Source of the DNA: Clostridia bacterium
Lineage (GTDB): Bacteria > Bacillota > Clostridia > Lachnospirales > Lachnospiraceae
Assembly: GCA_910575625.1 (NCBI GenBank)
Contig: CAJTFD010000002.1
Span: 292,519 to 356,518 of the forward strand
Direction of reading: 5' to 3'
Length of the DNA: 64,000 bases
The position numbers and the translations under genes were made by a program. Positions 43,462 to 51,406 of this stretch are shown here, piece by piece; the first letter of the stretch is position 1; each line of letters opens with the position of its first letter. The notes beneath the pieces are model-generated. The model had not been told where the DNA came from and did no database searches. It saw only the letters and a program-made list of their open reading frames with translations.

Positions 43462-43950
43462 TCAAACCCTCTCATATTTCACAAAAGTATATTCTAAGTC
43501 AAAATAAGTCTGCTCCTCACTGGCCTCCGTCATCTCCCACCCCTCCATCTGATCCAGATCCGGAAAAAAAGAATCCGCCTCATAGGCGAAATCGATCTTC
43601 GTCACATGGGCCGTATCGCAATACGGGAGCAGCTGCTCATACACGCTGTCCCCGCCGATAACGTAGACATCCTCTGGAGGATACTTTTCCAACTCTTTCA
43701 ACAATCCCTCCTGGCTGTGCACCACCTGTGCACCTTTGACCCTATACTCTGTATTCCTGGTCAGGACAATGTTCGTCCGCCCCACCAGCGGCCTCCCGCC
43801 CGGAAAACTCTCCAGGGTCTTCCGTCCCATGACCACCACCTTGCCCATGGTCTCCCCCTGGAAAAATTTCATATCCGCCGGGATGCTCACCAAAAGTTTA
43901 TTATCTTTCCCAATGCCCCAGTTCTTATCCACCGCTACGATCGTCTGCAT
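43462..43950 (-). CDS. folA: dihydrofolate reductase
   Basis: A 162-residue DHFR that reduces dihydrofolate with NADPH. The start MQTIVAVDKNWGIGKDNKLL, the NADPH segment MGRKTLESFPGG with LVGRTNIVLTR, and VYVIGGDSVYEQLLP are canonical. It is 25 bases downstream of thyA, whose reaction makes its substrate. Confidence 0.95.
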   Translation of the reverse strand: MQTIVAVDKNWGIGKDNKLLVSIPADMKFFQGETMGKVVVMGRKTLESFPGGRPLVGRTNIVLTRNTEYRVKGAQVVHSQEGLLKELEKYPPEDVYVIGGDSVYEQLLPYCDTAHVTKIDFAYEADSFFPDLDQMEGWEMTEASEEQTYFDLEYTFVKYERV

Positions 43951-43975
43951 GATCCATCTCCCCTTTCTCTTACTC

Positions 43976-44827
43976 TCACACTGCCACCGGGATATCCTTC
44001 ACCTGCGGACCGGCCTGGTAATCCTCGATCCGCAGGCTGTCCACTGTAAAATCATAAAAATCCCGCACATCCGGATCCAGCGTCACTTTCGGCGCAGCAT
44101 AGGTGGGTCTCTGGATCAATCCCTTTACGATCGGGACATGGCGGTCATATATGTGTGCATCCGCGATCACATGCACCAGTTCCCCCACCTGCATATCCGA
44201 GACGATGGCAAACATATGGACCAGCAGCGCGTACTGACACACATTCCAGTTATTCGCCACCAGCACGTCCTGGGAACGCTGATTTAAAATGGCATTTAAG
44301 GTCAGCCGCTCCTCCCCCGGCCGCTGGGTCACATTGAACGTCATGGAATATGCGCACGGATACAACGCCATCTCATGGAGGTCCTGATGGACAAACAGGC
44401 TGGTGAGGATCCGACGACTGAAGGGATTGCTGCGCAGGTCATAGAGCACCCGATCCACCTGGTCCATCATCCCCTCCTTATACTTATGTTTTACCCCAAG
44501 CTGGTAACCGTATGCCTTGCCGATGGATCCGGACTCATCCGCCCAGCTGTCCCAGATGCAGCTGTTCAGGTCATGGATATTGTTGGATTTCTTCTGCCAG
44601 ATCCATAAAAGCTCGTCAAATGCGCTGCGTATCCCCGTCTTGCGCAGGGTCAGGGCTGGAAATTCCTGGCGCAGATTGTAGCGGTTCACCACCGCGAATC
44701 TTTTGATCGTGTAGGCAGACTCTCCTGTATCCTGCCAGATGGGGCGCACTTTCTCCCCGCGGGTATCCACCCCGTTTTCCAGGATATCCTGGCACATATC
44801 TATAAAAATGTGGTCTGCAATGCTCAT
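43976..44827 (-). CDS. thyA: thymidylate synthase (ThyA type, variant motifs)
   Basis: A 283-residue ThyA that methylates dUMP using methylene-tetrahydrofolate. The fold blocks are present: catalytic Cys in YPCAYSMTF, nucleotide-binding NQRSQDVLVANNWNVCQYALLVH, and DAHIYDRHVPIVKGL. Both the catalytic-loop (usual PPCH) and folate-site (usual PFN) residues differ from E. coli, as in a divergent clostridial branch. The neighbour dihydrofolate reductase fits a ThyA rather than ThyX economy. Confidence 0.93.
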   Translation of the reverse strand: MSIADHIFIDMCQDILENGVDTRGEKVRPIWQDTGESAYTIKRFAVVNRYNLRQEFPALTLRKTGIRSAFDELLWIWQKKSNNIHDLNSCIWDSWADESGSIGKAYGYQLGVKHKYKEGMMDQVDRVLYDLRSNPFSRRILTSLFVHQDLHEMALYPCAYSMTFNVTQRPGEERLTLNAILNQRSQDVLVANNWNVCQYALLVHMFAIVSDMQVGELVHVIADAHIYDRHVPIVKGLIQRPTYAAPKVTLDPDVRDFYDFTVDSLRIEDYQAGPQVKDIPVAV

Positions 44828-44855
44828 CGTATCTTCCTCTCGTTCTTTTTTTTAC

Positions 44856-44884
44856 ACGATAACATTTCACGGAACTTATGTCAA
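44856..44884 (-). promoter_or_regulatory. thyA–folA promoter
   Basis: TTGACA (44879-44884) and TATCGT (44856-44861) on the minus strand, 17-base spacer. The -35 box overlaps the stop region of the upstream kinase gene. Confidence 0.65.
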
Positions 44885-45877
44885 TTCTTTTACAGAGAAG
44901 TCGATGGACACCTTCGTCCCCTCCCCGATCTTGGATGTCACTGTGATCGTATGGGATAGATTTTCCAGGACCCTCTTACACAGATATAATCCGATCCCTG
45001 TGGCTCGTTTGTCTTCCCTTCCATTGTATCCGGTAAATCCTTTTTCCCAGATCCGGGGCAGATCCTCCGGCGCGATCCCAATGCCCGAATCCTGGATCAC
45101 CAGGACTTTTTTTGGCTCCCGGTAGATGGATACACAGCCCTTAGACGTATATTTCAGCGCGTTGGATAGGATCTGCCCGATCACAAAAGATATCCATTTC
45201 TCATCTGTGAGCACCAGGCAGTCCAGCTCTTTTAGATCCAGCCGGATCTTCTTCTGGATGAATAAGGCCGCGTATTTGCGCACCGCCTGTCTGATCAAGT
45301 CATCCAGCGGATATCTCCGGAATACATAATCCGTGGAACTGCTCCCCAGACGTACATAGGACAATGCCATATCCACGTACTGCTCAATCTTGAACACCTC
45401 CGCCTGCAGCGCCCGCCCTGTGGATGTGTCCTCCTCCTGACAGAGCAGACGCATGGCCGCCAGCGGTGTCTTCACCTGGTGCGCCCAGAGCGTGTAATAA
45501 TCCAGACTCTCCTGCTGCTCTTTTCTGCCCGCGGCCAGACAGTCTTCTTTCTCCTCCCAGAGTTTTTTCAACAGATAGATATGATCCTCCTCCAGAAGTC
45601 CCCGGGATGCGGGCAGATCCGGGACTCCCTGTCCGATCTTTGCCCCCAGCCAGATCAGATACCTATGGCGTTTCCAGTAACTATATACGTCCGCCACAGC
45701 TGCCATCAGGCCCACGGCCAGACAGAGGATCAGCGCATAGACAAAAGGCTCCCAGGGAAGGCCATAGAAATAATAGACCAACCCAAAGAGCAGACTCCAC
45801 ACCAGGGATAACAACCAGATCTTCCGCCTGTCCTTTATATAAGACAGCAGGATATGCGTCGATCGTCTCTCACTCAA
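44876..45877 (-). CDS. BceS-like sensor histidine kinase
   Basis: A 333-residue intramembrane-sensing kinase: two helices close together near the N-terminus (WLLSLVWSLLFGLVYYFY and FVYALILCLAVGLMAA) with almost no extracellular loop, then HisKA with His in LWAHQVKTPLAAMRL, and HATPase blocks (QILSNALKYTSKG, IQDSGIGI, GIGLYLCKRV). No in-frame ATG fits; the TTG at 45877 overlaps the regulator stop and follows AAGGGATGGG. Such kinases usually answer to an ABC transporter for antimicrobial peptides. Confidence 0.9.
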   Translation of the reverse strand: MSERRSTHILLSYIKDRRKIWLLSLVWSLLFGLVYYFYGLPWEPFVYALILCLAVGLMAAVADVYSYWKRHRYLIWLGAKIGQGVPDLPASRGLLEEDHIYLLKKLWEEKEDCLAAGRKEQQESLDYYTLWAHQVKTPLAAMRLLCQEEDTSTGRALQAEVFKIEQYVDMALSYVRLGSSSTDYVFRRYPLDDLIRQAVRKYAALFIQKKIRLDLKELDCLVLTDEKWISFVIGQILSNALKYTSKGCVSIYREPKKVLVIQDSGIGIAPEDLPRIWEKGFTGYNGREDKRATGIGLYLCKRVLENLSHTITVTSKIGEGTKVSIDFSVKELT

Positions 45878-46544
45878 TGATATATCCCATCCCTTTCTTC
45901 GTCTGTATAAAACCAGATAACCCCAGAGATGAGAGCTTCCGGCGCAGACGGGCCACATTGACGGTCAGCGTATTTTCATCGATATAACTGTCCGTCTCCC
46001 ACAGGCGGGTCATCAGCACATCCCGGCTGACCACTTTTCCCTTATTCTCCATCAGTGTCTGCAAGATCCTGTAGTCGTTCTTCGTCAGCTCCAGCCGCTC
46101 GCCCCGGTAGTGCAGGGAAGTATCCTCCGTATTGAGGACAGCCCCCTTATGTTCCAGCCAGTGGATCTGATTTCCAAAATCATAGGCCCGGCGCATCACG
46201 GCCTGGATCTTCGCCATCAGCACCTGCAGGTCGAAGGGTTTCGCGATAAAGTCGTCGGCCCCCATGTTCACCGCCATCACCACATTCATATTGTCTGCGG
46301 CCGAGGAGATGAAGATCACCGGCACCTGCGACACCTCCCGGATCTTCCGGCACCAGTAATACCCGTCGTAAAAAGGCAGGGAGATATCCAGCAGCACCAT
46401 CTGCGGCTTCCACTGCAAAAACTGCTCCAAGACATTCTGGAAATCTTCCACCACTGCCCCCTCGTATCCCCAGGCATCCACCTGGCTGCGCACCACGCCC
46501 GCGATCGCCGGGTCATCCTCCACGATCAATATCTTCATATCCAT
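45870..46544 (-). CDS. BceR-like response regulator
   Basis: A 224-residue OmpR-family regulator. Receiver: IVEDDPAI, phosphorylated Asp in MVLLDISLPFYDG, Lys in FIAKPFDL. DNA-binding: ELTKNDYRILQTLMENKGK and NTLTVNVARLRRKL. The start at 46544 (MDMKILIVEDD) is preferred over an ATG nine codons earlier. It overlaps the kinase gene by eight bases. Confidence 0.93.
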   Translation of the reverse strand: MDMKILIVEDDPAIAGVVRSQVDAWGYEGAVVEDFQNVLEQFLQWKPQMVLLDISLPFYDGYYWCRKIREVSQVPVIFISSAADNMNVVMAVNMGADDFIAKPFDLQVLMAKIQAVMRRAYDFGNQIHWLEHKGAVLNTEDTSLHYRGERLELTKNDYRILQTLMENKGKVVSRDVLMTRLWETDSYIDENTLTVNVARLRRKLSSLGLSGFIQTKKGMGYIIE

Positions 46545-46564
46545 AACAGAACCTACCCATCCAT

Positions 46565-46582
46565 AATACAATACATTGTATT
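46565..46582. promoter_or_regulatory. 18-bp inverted repeat in the regulator leader
   Basis: AATACAAT-AC-ATTGTATT is a perfect 8-bp palindrome between the promoter and the start of the BceR-like gene. Possible operator; binding protein unknown. Confidence 0.45.
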
Positions 46583-46606
46583 TCTCGTCTCTGCACTTCT
46601 ATATCC

Positions 46607-46635
46607 ATTATAAACCCAAACCCATATCCATACAA
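46607..46635 (-). promoter_or_regulatory. promoter of the BceRS-like operon
   Basis: TTGTAT (46630-46635) and TATAAT (46607-46612) on the minus strand, 17-base spacer. Confidence 0.68.
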
Positions 46636-46641
46636 TCATAA

Positions 46642-46668
46642 ATGAAGGGACGTACACACGTCCCTTCA
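46642..46668 (-). terminator. hairpin after the ABC permease gene
   Basis: ATGAAGGGACGT pairs with ACGTCCCTTCAT around a four-base loop, just downstream of the permease stop. The T tract is weak (TTTATGATT), so termination may be partial. Confidence 0.6.
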
Positions 46669-46685
46669 TCCAACAGCCCATCCGC

Positions 46686-48749
46686 TCACTGAAGTTCAGG
46701 CATCTGCCCCTTGCGGACCATGCACTGGACACTGATACCGTACTCCCCGCCCCCGGCGAGGTCCACACGGACATCGACATAATCCTCAAACGGAATAAAA
46801 CCATTGTTGCAGTCTGCACTGACCAGTCCTGGCAGGATCTTCGCGATCTGCTCGCGGTCTTTGATCGTCTTATCCACAACATTCTCGTTTTCGTCCCGAT
46901 AGTCATACACTACCACGCTCTTTACATTGTCCAGAGAAAAGCCTTCCGGCATCTCCACCCCCTGCTCCTCTAGCATGGCCAGTGTCCTGGTAAACGAGGG
47001 ATAGATAAAATATCCTGAATCCTCCGCATCCATCCATTCCCCCATGAGGTACCACTCATCACCATAAAAATCCCGATCTGCCACCAATTCCAGCCGCCCC
47101 ACGGGGACCTCCCCAGCCAATGTCTCCGCATCCATCTGCATCAGCTCCGCGCGGTATGTTTTTAAAAATTCCGTCCGCGCCTGCACATTTCCGGTAAACG
47201 GCGATTCCATATCCCCCGTGCCTGATGTGATCTCCACGCGGTCGATACATTTTTCCAACTCTTCCTCTGTCAGCGTGGCCAGAGGGTAGATGATCTTTTT
47301 ATATTCCGTATTGTCGTACAGGGACAGGAGCAATGTGCAAAACTGCTCAAAATCCACATAATAACTCCGAAAAGCCTTCCGCCCGCCGCCCAGGCCGTAT
47401 TCCACCGACACACATCGGATCTGAGACGGGTCTGTGCCGTCCTGCCGCCGGTGTTCCGTACCCTCAGCGGTCTTCACCTGCACCAATCTGCCCTCTTTGA
47501 TCTCACGGAGCACTTCATACACATGGGGATCCTCCGCCAATCTCTCCATAGCCTCTTCCTGTTCCCGGTCATATCCCTGCCCTGTGTACATATCGTAACC
47601 CATACAGATCCGCACGCTCTGCAGCTGGTCCTGTTTTGGAAAAAAGTCATCGTATCCCAACACATCCCCATAGAAGATCCCGATGATCAGCATGGATGTG
47701 ACGATCGAAGCGCCCATCATCCATGTGTGTGCCATCGCCCGGCGGATATCCCCCTCGTAGATGACCTCCAGGATACCGTGGGAGAGCACGCCGCCCAGGA
47801 GTATGCCAAAGACCATCCATGCCAGAGGCGCGCGCACCGTGATGTTGCAAAATAGGATCCCCGAACCCACAATGATCACCACTTCGATCATATACTGGAT
47901 CACTTTTCCTAACCGGAAGAAAGCCACGGTACGGCCTGCCGCCTCCGAAGGGCGCTTCCGATACAAAAAGAAACACAGAGCCAGCAGGACCGCTGCGGCG
48001 AAGATCCCGATCCCCCAGACTTTTCCGGAGATCACAAAAGAGTTATCCGGCTGACAGGTAAAATACGCGAACACCGGCGACCCCTTCTCCAAGATCTTCC
48101 ACAACAGCGTATCCCCAGATGCATAGGTCTCAAAAAAAGTCGCCGACAACCCCTGCAGGAGCAGACTCATCACCGGTGCGTAAAAATTCAGGACAAACGC
48201 CCCACACACACCGGCCACCACTTTCCCGGTGAGCAGCATAGCCAGCACCACCACCAGATACAGCAGCACATAGAACAGGCTCTGATACAGAAAACTCACC
48301 AGGGACATCCGCACCAGCTCCCCCCGCAGGATCCCATGGATGATCCCCACCACGTAGGCCAAAAGGAGATTGACAAGATAAGGTACCACAAAATATAAGA
48401 TCCCCAAAACGATCTGGTTCAAAAAGATCTTCTCCCTGCGTATGGGCAGACTGTGATAAAAATCCGTCTTGACCCTGGAATGCAGCCAGGAAAAACCACT
48501 GACTCCCGTCAGCACCGCGCTCCCCACCATCATCATCGCCAAAAACGGGAATCTCGTCCCTGCGATCAGCCGGGAATACGCCTCGATGATCTCCATCTGT
48601 GTCCTGCCCCCTGTCTGGAGGATCTCCAGATAGACCATGCCCATGACTGGCAGACTTAAGAAAAAACCGAGGGTGATCAACGCTGGCACCCAGACCTGTT
48701 TTTTCATCGATTCCTTCAAGATACTAAAAGATAAGATCTTTGACTTCAT
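46686..48749 (-). CDS. ABC-2-type permease with large extracellular domain
   Basis: A 687-residue membrane protein. Helices near residues 18-38, 55-78, 108-140, 150-200, 245-262 and 285-350 are followed by a soluble C-terminal half (about 360-687) of mixed acidic sequence. It pairs with the ATPase gene that overlaps its start by 26 bases. Context (GntR–ATPase–permease) resembles the B. subtilis ytr operon. Cargo unknown. Confidence 0.83.
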   Translation of the reverse strand: MKSKILSFSILKESMKKQVWVPALITLGFFLSLPVMGMVYLEILQTGGRTQMEIIEAYSRLIAGTRFPFLAMMMVGSAVLTGVSGFSWLHSRVKTDFYHSLPIRREKIFLNQIVLGILYFVVPYLVNLLLAYVVGIIHGILRGELVRMSLVSFLYQSLFYVLLYLVVVLAMLLTGKVVAGVCGAFVLNFYAPVMSLLLQGLSATFFETYASGDTLLWKILEKGSPVFAYFTCQPDNSFVISGKVWGIGIFAAAVLLALCFFLYRKRPSEAAGRTVAFFRLGKVIQYMIEVVIIVGSGILFCNITVRAPLAWMVFGILLGGVLSHGILEVIYEGDIRRAMAHTWMMGASIVTSMLIIGIFYGDVLGYDDFFPKQDQLQSVRICMGYDMYTGQGYDREQEEAMERLAEDPHVYEVLREIKEGRLVQVKTAEGTEHRRQDGTDPSQIRCVSVEYGLGGGRKAFRSYYVDFEQFCTLLLSLYDNTEYKKIIYPLATLTEEELEKCIDRVEITSGTGDMESPFTGNVQARTEFLKTYRAELMQMDAETLAGEVPVGRLELVADRDFYGDEWYLMGEWMDAEDSGYFIYPSFTRTLAMLEEQGVEMPEGFSLDNVKSVVVYDYRDENENVVDKTIKDREQIAKILPGLVSADCNNGFIPFEDYVDVRVDLAGGGEYGISVQCMVRKGQMPELQ

Positions 48750-49626
48750 AGCCAGCCACCTCCGTTTCGCTGATAAATATCTCTTCCAAAGTCAGCGGGA
48801 TGATCTCGCAGAACAGAGGATTTTTCTCTTCAATGCACCGCATGATCTCCGAGCGGGTCCCCCGGGCTGTCACCATCAGAAGGGACCCCTGGTGGTCGCA
48901 GCGGATCACATCCAGTTCCTGTAAAAGCTGTTTCTCCTGGGCCTCCTCAGGGATCACGCACTGTACCTTATGCAGATGCAGCTTCATATCCTCCAGATTT
49001 TCCGACAGAAGGATGCCCCCTCTGTGCAGCAGCCCCACATTTTCACAGATATCCTCCAGTTCCCTCAGGTTATGGGACGCGACCACCGGCGTGAACTCCC
49101 GCTCCATGACCTCCGTGGCGAACATCCCCTTGACCGCCTGGCGCATCACCGGATCTAACCCGTCAAACGTCTCATCACATAAGAGATACTTTGTGTTCGC
49201 GCTGATCCCCAAGATCGCGCTCAGCTGCTTCTTCATACCCTTGGAAAACGTGCGGATCTTCCGCCCTTTCTCCAGGCCAAACTGGAGCAGCAGTTTGTAA
49301 AACCGCTCCGTGTCAAATTTCACATAGAACTGCCTGTAATACCGCTCCATATCCACCGGCGTGCCATTGGAAAAGAAATAGCTGTCGTCGGAGATATAGA
49401 AGATCTCCCGCTTGGTCTCCTCGTCCTCATAGACGGGCCGCCCGTCCACGGTGATCGTCCCCTCATCCTGCTTTAAAATGCCACAGAGCATACGCAGTAA
49501 TGTACTTTTTCCCGCCCCGTTGGTCCCCACCAGACCGAAGACTTCCCCCTGGTGGATCTCAAGGGACAGGCTGTTGACCGCCTGCACATCGTCAAACTTC
49601 TTGCTGACGCCTACTGTCTGTATCAT
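48724..49626 (-). CDS. ABC transporter ATP-binding protein (YtrB-like)
   Basis: A 300-residue ATPase. Walker A GTNGAGKSTLLRML, a divergent signature TFSKGMKKQLSAILG, Walker B YLLCDETFDGLDPVM and the switch His in VASHNLRE are present; the C-terminal 80 residues form the accessory domain of this subfamily. In Walker B the catalytic Glu is kept. It overlaps the gntR stop (ATGA). Confidence 0.92.
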   Translation of the reverse strand: MIQTVGVSKKFDDVQAVNSLSLEIHQGEVFGLVGTNGAGKSTLLRMLCGILKQDEGTITVDGRPVYEDEETKREIFYISDDSYFFSNGTPVDMERYYRQFYVKFDTERFYKLLLQFGLEKGRKIRTFSKGMKKQLSAILGISANTKYLLCDETFDGLDPVMRQAVKGMFATEVMEREFTPVVASHNLRELEDICENVGLLHRGGILLSENLEDMKLHLHKVQCVIPEEAQEKQLLQELDVIRCDHQGSLLMVTARGTRSEIMRCIEEKNPLFCEIIPLTLEEIFISETEVAGYEVKDLIF

Positions 49627-49994
49627 ATGGCTTCCTCCTTATAATATCCTTCCATATATTCCAGGAGCTCTTCTTTCGTCACCCCGAAAGTCCTGCCCTT
49701 TCCCAGCAGTTCCTTAAGCTCCTGAAAAAACATCTCCCGCTTTCTGGCCGCCGCCTCCAGGTTTGGCGAGACAAAATTCCCCCGCCCTTTCACCGGATAG
49801 ACAAATCCCTCCTTCTCCAGCTGGGCATAAGCCCTCTGGATCGTGTTCGGGTTGATCGACAGCTCCATCGCCAGTCTCCGCACCGACGGGAGCTGGCTGT
49901 CCGGCGGGAGCGCCCCGCTCAAGATCAGGGCCTGGAATTTCTCCACGATCTGCTCATAGATCGGCCGACGGTCCTGATAATCTAAAATGATCAT
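49623..49994 (-). CDS. GntR-family repressor (YtrA type)
   Basis: A 123-residue regulator: a winged helix-turn-helix (RRPIYEQIVEKFQALILSGA, then LPSVRRLAMELSINPNTIQRAY) and the short C-terminal dimerisation helices typical of the YtrA subfamily. YtrA proteins repress their own ABC operon and are released by cell-wall-active antibiotics. A perfect 9-bp inverted repeat lies next to the -10 box of its promoter. The ATG at 49994 is six bases after GAGGG. Confidence 0.93.
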   Translation of the reverse strand: MIILDYQDRRPIYEQIVEKFQALILSGALPPDSQLPSVRRLAMELSINPNTIQRAYAQLEKEGFVYPVKGRGNFVSPNLEAAARKREMFFQELKELLGKGRTFGVTKEELLEYMEGYYKEEAI

Positions 49995-50042
49995 GCACAT
50001 CCCTCTTTTCTGTCCACTGTATGGATCGTGTTAACTGTATCG

Positions 50043-50067
50043 ACTGTATTATTGGTATTAATACAGT
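50043..50067. promoter_or_regulatory. GntR operator candidate
   Basis: ACTGTATTA and TAATACAGT, a perfect 9-bp inverted repeat with a 7-base spacer, directly downstream of the -10 box of the gntR promoter. The placement fits autorepression by the YtrA-type protein. Confidence 0.7.
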
Positions 50068-50068
50068 T

Positions 50069-50097
50069 ATTATAAAAAAAGAATGGCCGTCTGTCAA
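50069..50097 (-). promoter_or_regulatory. consensus promoter of the gntR–ABC operon
   Basis: TTGACA (50092-50097) and TATAAT (50069-50074) on the minus strand with a 17-base spacer: a perfect sigma-A promoter, as expected for a tightly repressed operon. Confidence 0.85.
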
Positions 50098-50117
50098 GGT
50101 TTTTCTGATCGATTTTA

Positions 50118-50174
50118 AAGAAAAAGGGCCGGCCGTGTGCGATCGATCCGTGCGGCCTGCCCTTTTTTATAAAC
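50118..50174 (-). terminator. terminator after the MacB-type operon
   Basis: AAAAAGGGCAGGCCGCACGG pairs with the complementary CGTGTGCGGCCGGCCCTTTTT-type arm around a GATC-rich loop, with T-rich flanks on both sides. It separates the MacB-type operon from the gntR promoter. Confidence 0.8.
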
Positions 50175-50191
50175 CATATCTCCTATTTTCC

Positions 50192-51406
50192 CTATTCCCT
50201 GCGCAACGCCTCTATGGGGCTTAATTTCGCGGCTTTCCGCGCCGGATACAGCCCGAAAAAGATCCCGATCCCCGAAGAGAACAGCGTGGCGAACAAGATC
50301 GTAGACACATGGATCCCCGGCGGGAAATCCAGTGTCGGGACCGAACAGATCGCACGGGCCAACCCGATCCCGATCCCAATCCCGATCAGCCCTCCGATAC
50401 AGGTGATGATCGCCGACTCCGCCAGAAACTGCATGGTGATGGATGAAGTCTTCGCCCCCAGGGCTTTCCGGATCCCAATCTCCCGGGTCCGCTCCGTCAC
50501 GGACACCAGCATGATGTTCATGACCCCGATCCCACCGACCAGCAGCGAGATCCCGGCCACAAAGGAGATAAACCCTGTGATCATCCCCAGCATACTGTTC
50601 ACCTGGCCCACCTGGTCGTTGTAATCCTGCATCTGATAATAGTCTTCCCCCTGGCTGTAATGCCGCCGATTCATGAGCTGTATGGCGCTCTGCGCCACGA
50701 TGGCGGATTCCACTGTGCCGTCTGTGGTCACATAAAAGCTGTAGATATCCTCCGTAGTCTCCCATCCGAAGGCTTCAAAGGCCGTATAGGGCATTTCCAG
50801 AGAGATCGAATCCCCGGCGTAGTCATAACTCACCATGCTGTCCTCATTTTTATTTTCAAAGATGCCGATGATCGTCAGGTCCACCGTGTTATTGTAAAGA
50901 CTCACTTCCAGGCTCATCCCCAGGATATCATCTGTGCCGAAAGCCTTGAGCGCGTCCTTTTTGCGGATCACGCACACATGGTTCCCTGTTGCGATATCTC
51001 CCTCATTGTAATAACGCCCGGCTATGATCTTGATCCCGGACACTTCCTCCTGGGCTGTGCCCCCGCCCCGGATACTAACATCGAAGGTCCCCTTCGGCGC
51101 CAGCGTGATCCCCGTATCCATATAATCCGGGCTGGTGCCGGAAACCCCCTCCAGCGCTTCTATGGCCTCCATATCCTCCGCATTCATGTACTCATCATTT
51201 CTCTGGCCTTCATCACTGGTATAGATATAGATCTGACCTCCGGCAAAAGAGGCGAGCTGTTCGTTCATCTCCTCCTCAAACCCGTTTCCCACACCCATGA
51301 TCGTGATGACTGAAGATATACCGATGATGATACCCAGCATGGTCAAAAAGGAACGGCCTTTGTTCGAGCGGATGTTGGACAGAGCCATTTTAATGTATTC
51401 AATCAT
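50192..51406 (-). CDS. MacB-type ABC transporter permease
   Basis: A 404-residue permease of the MacB family: one N-terminal helix (about residues 22-42), an extracellular MacB_PCD domain (about 45-270) and three C-terminal helices in the FtsX domain (GFISFVAGISLLVGGIGVMN, then IITCIGGLIGIGIGIGLA). The block ERTREIGIRKALGAK is the usual cytoplasmic coupling region. The ATG at 51406 overlaps the end of the adaptor gene. Confidence 0.93.
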   Translation of the reverse strand: MIEYIKMALSNIRSNKGRSFLTMLGIIIGISSVITIMGVGNGFEEEMNEQLASFAGGQIYIYTSDEGQRNDEYMNAEDMEAIEALEGVSGTSPDYMDTGITLAPKGTFDVSIRGGGTAQEEVSGIKIIAGRYYNEGDIATGNHVCVIRKKDALKAFGTDDILGMSLEVSLYNNTVDLTIIGIFENKNEDSMVSYDYAGDSISLEMPYTAFEAFGWETTEDIYSFYVTTDGTVESAIVAQSAIQLMNRRHYSQGEDYYQMQDYNDQVGQVNSMLGMITGFISFVAGISLLVGGIGVMNIMLVSVTERTREIGIRKALGAKTSSITMQFLAESAIITCIGGLIGIGIGIGLARAICSVPTLDFPPGIHVSTILFATLFSSGIGIFFGLYPARKAAKLSPIEALRRE

